From the NCBI GenBank assembly GCA_023422485.1, contig JAGTAM010000232.1:1-7039 (forward strand): a stretch of 7,039 nt of DNA, read 5' to 3'. This document shows positions 4,764 through 7,039 of the stretch, one piece after another. Position 1 is the first letter of the stretch. Every line of letters starts with the position of its first letter. The notes beneath the pieces are model-generated. The model saw only the letters and a program-made list of their open reading frames with translations, made no database searches and had not been told where the DNA came from. This DNA comes from Pseudomonadota bacterium. GTDB taxonomy: Bacteria; Pseudomonadota; Alphaproteobacteria; Rhizobiales; Beijerinckiaceae. A program made the translations under genes and the position numbers.

Positions 4764-5972
4764 ATGGCGGCAACGAGACGTCCGGGACGCAACCACCTGT
4801 TCGTTCCCGGCCCGACCAACATCCCGGACCGGGTGATGCGCGCCATGATGGTGCAGTCCGAGGATCACCGCTCGGTCGACTTCCCGTCCCTGACGAAGCC
4901 GCTGTTCGAGGACACCAAGAAGGTGTTCGGCTCGACCGAGGGCACGATCTTCCTGTTCCCGGCCTCCGGCACCGGCATCTGGGAATCGGCGCTGACCAAC
5001 ACGCTCGCCCGCGGCGACAAGGTGCTGACCTCGCGCTACGGCCAGTTCAGCCACCTCTGGATCGACATGGCCCAGCGCCTCGGCCTGGACGTGATCGTCC
5101 AAGAGGAGGAGTGGGGCACCGGCGCCAAGCCCGAGAAGATCGAGGAGGCCCTGCGCGCCGACAAGGATCATCAGATCAAGGCCGTCATGGTGGTCCATAA
5201 CGAGACCGCGACCGGCGTGACCTCGAACATCGGCGCCGTGCGCAAGGCGATCGACGCCGCCGGCCACCCGGCCATGCTCTTCGTCGACGGCGTGTCCTCG
5301 ATCGGCTCGCTGCCGTTCTACGCCGACGAGTGGAAGGTCGATTGCGCCATCGCCGGCTCCCAGAAGGGCCTGATGCTGCCGGCCGGTCTCGGCGTGATCT
5401 GCGTCAGCCAGAAGGCGCTCAAGGCGGCCGAGGGCCAGTCCGGCCGCAACGACCGGCTCGCCCGCGTCTACTTCGACTGGGAAGACCACAAGAAGCAGAA
5501 CCCGGCCGGCTACTTCCCCTACACCCCGCCGCTGCCGCTGCTCTACGGCCTGCGCGAGGCGCTCGCCTGCCTGTTCGAGGAAGGCCTGGAGAACGTCTAT
5601 CACCGCCACGCGGTGCTCGGCGAGGCGACCCGTCAGGCCGTCGCGGCCTGGGGCCTGAAGACCTGCGCCAAGTCGCCGGAGTGGAACTCCGACACCGTCA
5701 CCGCCATCCTGGCGCCCGAGGGTGTGGACGCGGCCAAGATCATCAAGCACGCCTATGTGCGCTACAACCTCGCCCTCGGCGCCGGCCTGTCCCAGGTCGC
5801 GGGCAAGGTGTTCCGCATCGGCCACGTCGGTGATCTCAACGAGCTGTCGCTGCTCGGCGCCATCGCCGGTGCCGAGATGTCGCTCCTCGACAACGGCGTG
5901 AAGGTGACGCCGGGCTCGGGCGTGGCCGCGGCCTCCAGCTACCTGCGCGAGAACCCCCTCTCGAAGTCCTGA
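4764..5972 (+). CDS. sgaA: Serine-glyoxylate aminotransferase
   Basis: A 402-residue class V (fold type I) PLP aminotransferase. In the serine cycle it converts L-serine and glyoxylate to hydroxypyruvate and glycine, joining C1 assimilation to glyoxylate. Visible features: the N-terminal FVPGPTNIPDRV of the alanine-glyoxylate/serine-glyoxylate group, phosphate-binding SGTG (68-71), HNETATG (145-151), FVDGVSSIG with D175 for the pyridine nitrogen, SQKGLMLPAG with Schiff-base lysine K201, and FRIGHVGD with R351 for the substrate carboxylate. Length and sequence match my memory of the M. extorquens enzyme nearly throughout. Codon use is strongly GC-biased at third positions, in line with a highly expressed gene. 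It leads the cluster that in M. extorquens continues with hprA, mtdA and fch. It is preceded by an unusually structured leader and is presumably under QscR activation, from knowledge of that organism. Confidence 0.97.
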   Translation: MAATRRPGRNHLFVPGPTNIPDRVMRAMMVQSEDHRSVDFPSLTKPLFEDTKKVFGSTEGTIFLFPASGTGIWESALTNTLARGDKVLTSRYGQFSHLWIDMAQRLGLDVIVQEEEWGTGAKPEKIEEALRADKDHQIKAVMVVHNETATGVTSNIGAVRKAIDAAGHPAMLFVDGVSSIGSLPFYADEWKVDCAIAGSQKGLMLPAGLGVICVSQKALKAAEGQSGRNDRLARVYFDWEDHKKQNPAGYFPYTPPLPLLYGLREALACLFEEGLENVYHRHAVLGEATRQAVAAWGLKTCAKSPEWNSDTVTAILAPEGVDAAKIIKHAYVRYNLALGAGLSQVAGKVFRIGHVGDLNELSLLGAIAGAEMSLLDNGVKVTPGSGVAAASSYLRENPLSKS

Positions 5973-6135
5973 TTTTTGGTGAGCGGCGCCGGTTCCAACG
6001 GCGCCGCTTCCGCTAAGTAAAGAAAGGCGCCCTGCGGACGATCCGGCTTGCCGGACCTTGCGCGGGAGACGCTTCGAGACAGTGAGGAAACGGGGCCGGC
6101 GTTACGCCCGCCGGTCGATCCGGAAGGGGTCCAGA
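5973..6135 (+). promoter_or_regulatory. Structured sgaA-hprA spacer
   Basis: This 163-base spacer holds three inverted repeats. A perfect 10-bp stem pairs AGCGGCGCCG (5982-5991) with CGGCGCCGCT (5999-6008) around a seven-base loop. A small hairpin pairs TCCGG (6042-6046) with CCGGA (6051-6055). The third pairs CCGGCG (6096-6101) with CGCCGG (6109-6114), eight bases before the hprA ribosome-binding site. GATCCGG occurs twice (6040-6046, 6117-6123). The T-run is before the first stem, not after it, so it is not a classical terminator. It may stabilise the sgaA mRNA end or tune read-through. I find no convincing separate hprA promoter. Confidence 0.45.
6122..6129 (+). promoter_or_regulatory. hprA ribosome-binding site
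   Basis: GGAAGGGG lies six bases before the ATG at 6136 and just after the third hairpin of the spacer, so its accessibility could depend on that fold. Confidence 0.6.
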
Positions 6136-7039
6136 ATGACAAAGAAAATCGTCTTCCTCGATCGCGAGTCGCTCGACGCGACCGTGCGCGAATTCAACTT
6201 CCCGCACGAGTACAAGGAATACGAGTCGACCTGGACGCCGGAGGAGATCGTCGAGCGCCTTCAGGGCGCCGAGATCGCGCTGATCAACAAGGTGCCGATG
6301 CGCGCCGACACGCTGAAGCAGCTTCCCGACCTGAAGCTGATCGCGGTGGCTGCCACGGGCACCGACGTCGTCGACAAGGCCGCGGCGAAGGCGCAGGGCA
6401 TCACGGTCGTCAACATCCGCAACTACGCCTTCAACACCGTGCCCGAGCACGTGGTGGGCCTGATGTTCGCCCTGCGCCGGGCGATCGTGCCCTACGCCAA
6501 CTCGGTGCGCCGGGGTGATTGGAACAAGTCGAAGCAGTTCTGCTACTTCGACTACCCGATCTACGACATCGCCGGCTCGACGCTCGGCATCATCGGCTAC
6601 GGGGCACTCGGCAAGTCGATCGCCAAGCGGGCCGAGGCGCTGGGCATGAAGGTGCTGGCCTTCGACGTGTTCCCGCAGGACGCGCTCGTGGATCTCGAGA
6701 CCATCCTGACCCAGTCCGACGTGATCACCCTGCACGTGCCGCTGACCCCCCACACCAAGAACATGATCGGGGCCGAGCAGCTCAAGAAGATGAAGCGGTC
6801 CGCGATCCTCATCAATACGGCCCGCGGCGGGCTGGTGGACGAGGCGGCGCTGCTCCAGGCGCTCAAGGACGGCACCATCGGCGGCGCCGGCTTCGACGTG
6901 GTGGCCCAGGAGCCCCCGAAGGATGGCAACATCCTGTGCGAGGCCGATCTGCCGAATCTGATCGTCACCCCGCACGTCGCCTGGGCGAGCAAGGAGGCGA
7001 TGCAGATCCTCGCCGACCAGCTCGTGGACAATGTCGAGG
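6136..7039 (+). CDS. hprA: NAD(P)H-dependent hydroxypyruvate reductase (3' end cut by window)
   Basis: The first 301 residues of a D-2-hydroxyacid dehydrogenase; I recall the M. extorquens protein as about 314 residues, so only the C-terminal tip is missing. It reduces hydroxypyruvate to D-glycerate, the step after SgaA in the serine cycle, and can also reduce glyoxylate. The substrate domain begins MTKKIVFLDRESLDATVREF. The Rossmann domain carries GYGALG (154-159) and D177 at the end of the next strand, the position that contacts the adenosine ribose. Catalytic residues are R230 in NTARGG, E259 in AQEP and H280 in TPHVAW, the standard Arg-Glu-His set, all present. The ATG at 6136 follows a strong ribosome-binding site. 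It is in line with sgaA across 163 bases and is probably part of the same transcript, though the structured spacer may uncouple their levels. Confidence 0.96.
   Translation, partial: MTKKIVFLDRESLDATVREFNFPHEYKEYESTWTPEEIVERLQGAEIALINKVPMRADTLKQLPDLKLIAVAATGTDVVDKAAAKAQGITVVNIRNYAFNTVPEHVVGLMFALRRAIVPYANSVRRGDWNKSKQFCYFDYPIYDIAGSTLGIIGYGALGKSIAKRAEALGMKVLAFDVFPQDALVDLETILTQSDVITLHVPLTPHTKNMIGAEQLKKMKRSAILINTARGGLVDEAALLQALKDGTIGGAGFDVVAQEPPKDGNILCEADLPNLIVTPHVAWASKEAMQILADQLVDNVE

Noticed and set aside
4558..4836. Plus-strand frame from ATG 4558 running into sgaA
   Set aside because: It overlaps the sgaA start out of frame, is arginine-rich as expected of a shadow frame, and resembles no family.
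1..7039. Mobile elements, CRISPR arrays, phage or defence genes
   Set aside because: No transposase, integrase, regularly spaced repeats, or compositional break in the genes was seen; the window reads as core chromosome.

Overview
The window comes from a high-GC alphaproteobacterial methylotroph, almost certainly a Methylobacterium/Methylorubrum of the M. extorquens group. The right third carries serine-glyoxylate aminotransferase (sgaA) followed by NAD(P)H-dependent hydroxypyruvate reductase (hprA). This is the start of the chromosomal serine-cycle cluster, and both proteins match what I remember of the M. extorquens AM1 enzymes. This is recall, not a database search.

Layout, left to right. 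(1) 1-91, minus strand: the N-terminus of an unassigned CDS that runs off the left edge. (2) 92-271: a divergent intergenic region with a perfect alphaproteobacterial LexA-type box (GTTC-N7-GTTC, 215-229). (3) 272-1396, plus strand: a PA0069-family (SplB-like) radical SAM protein. (4) 1397-1486: a short convergent gap with an imperfect palindrome. (5) 1487-2137, minus strand: ribonuclease HII (rnhB). (6) 2223-3287 and 3314-4126, minus strand: a GT4 glycosyltransferase downstream of a calcineurin-like phosphoesterase, separated by 26 bases. The phosphoesterase family is often labelled UDP-2,3-diacylglucosamine diphosphatase, but the pairing looks like the PlcP/glycolipid-synthase operon used for phosphate-saving membrane lipid remodelling. 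A PHO-box-like site precedes it. (7) 4127-4763: 637 bases without a convincing gene, holding the divergent control region and a strongly structured putative sgaA leader. (8) 4764-5972: sgaA. (9) 5973-6135: a structured spacer. (10) 6136 to the right edge: hprA, missing roughly its last dozen residues.

How the genes work together. SgaA transfers the amino group of serine to glyoxylate, giving hydroxypyruvate and glycine. HprA reduces hydroxypyruvate to D-glycerate. These are consecutive steps of the serine cycle for C1 assimilation. PlcP-like and GT4 proteins would act in sequence too: phospholipid to diacylglycerol, then diacylglycerol to glycolipid. RnhB and the LexA-box radical SAM gene are housekeeping or DNA-metabolism genes in opposite orientation.

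The enzymes are familiar. What deserves a second look is in the non-coding DNA: a compact three-way-junction fold and a mutually exclusive pairing just ahead of the sgaA ribosome-binding site, the LexA box, and the PHO-like box.
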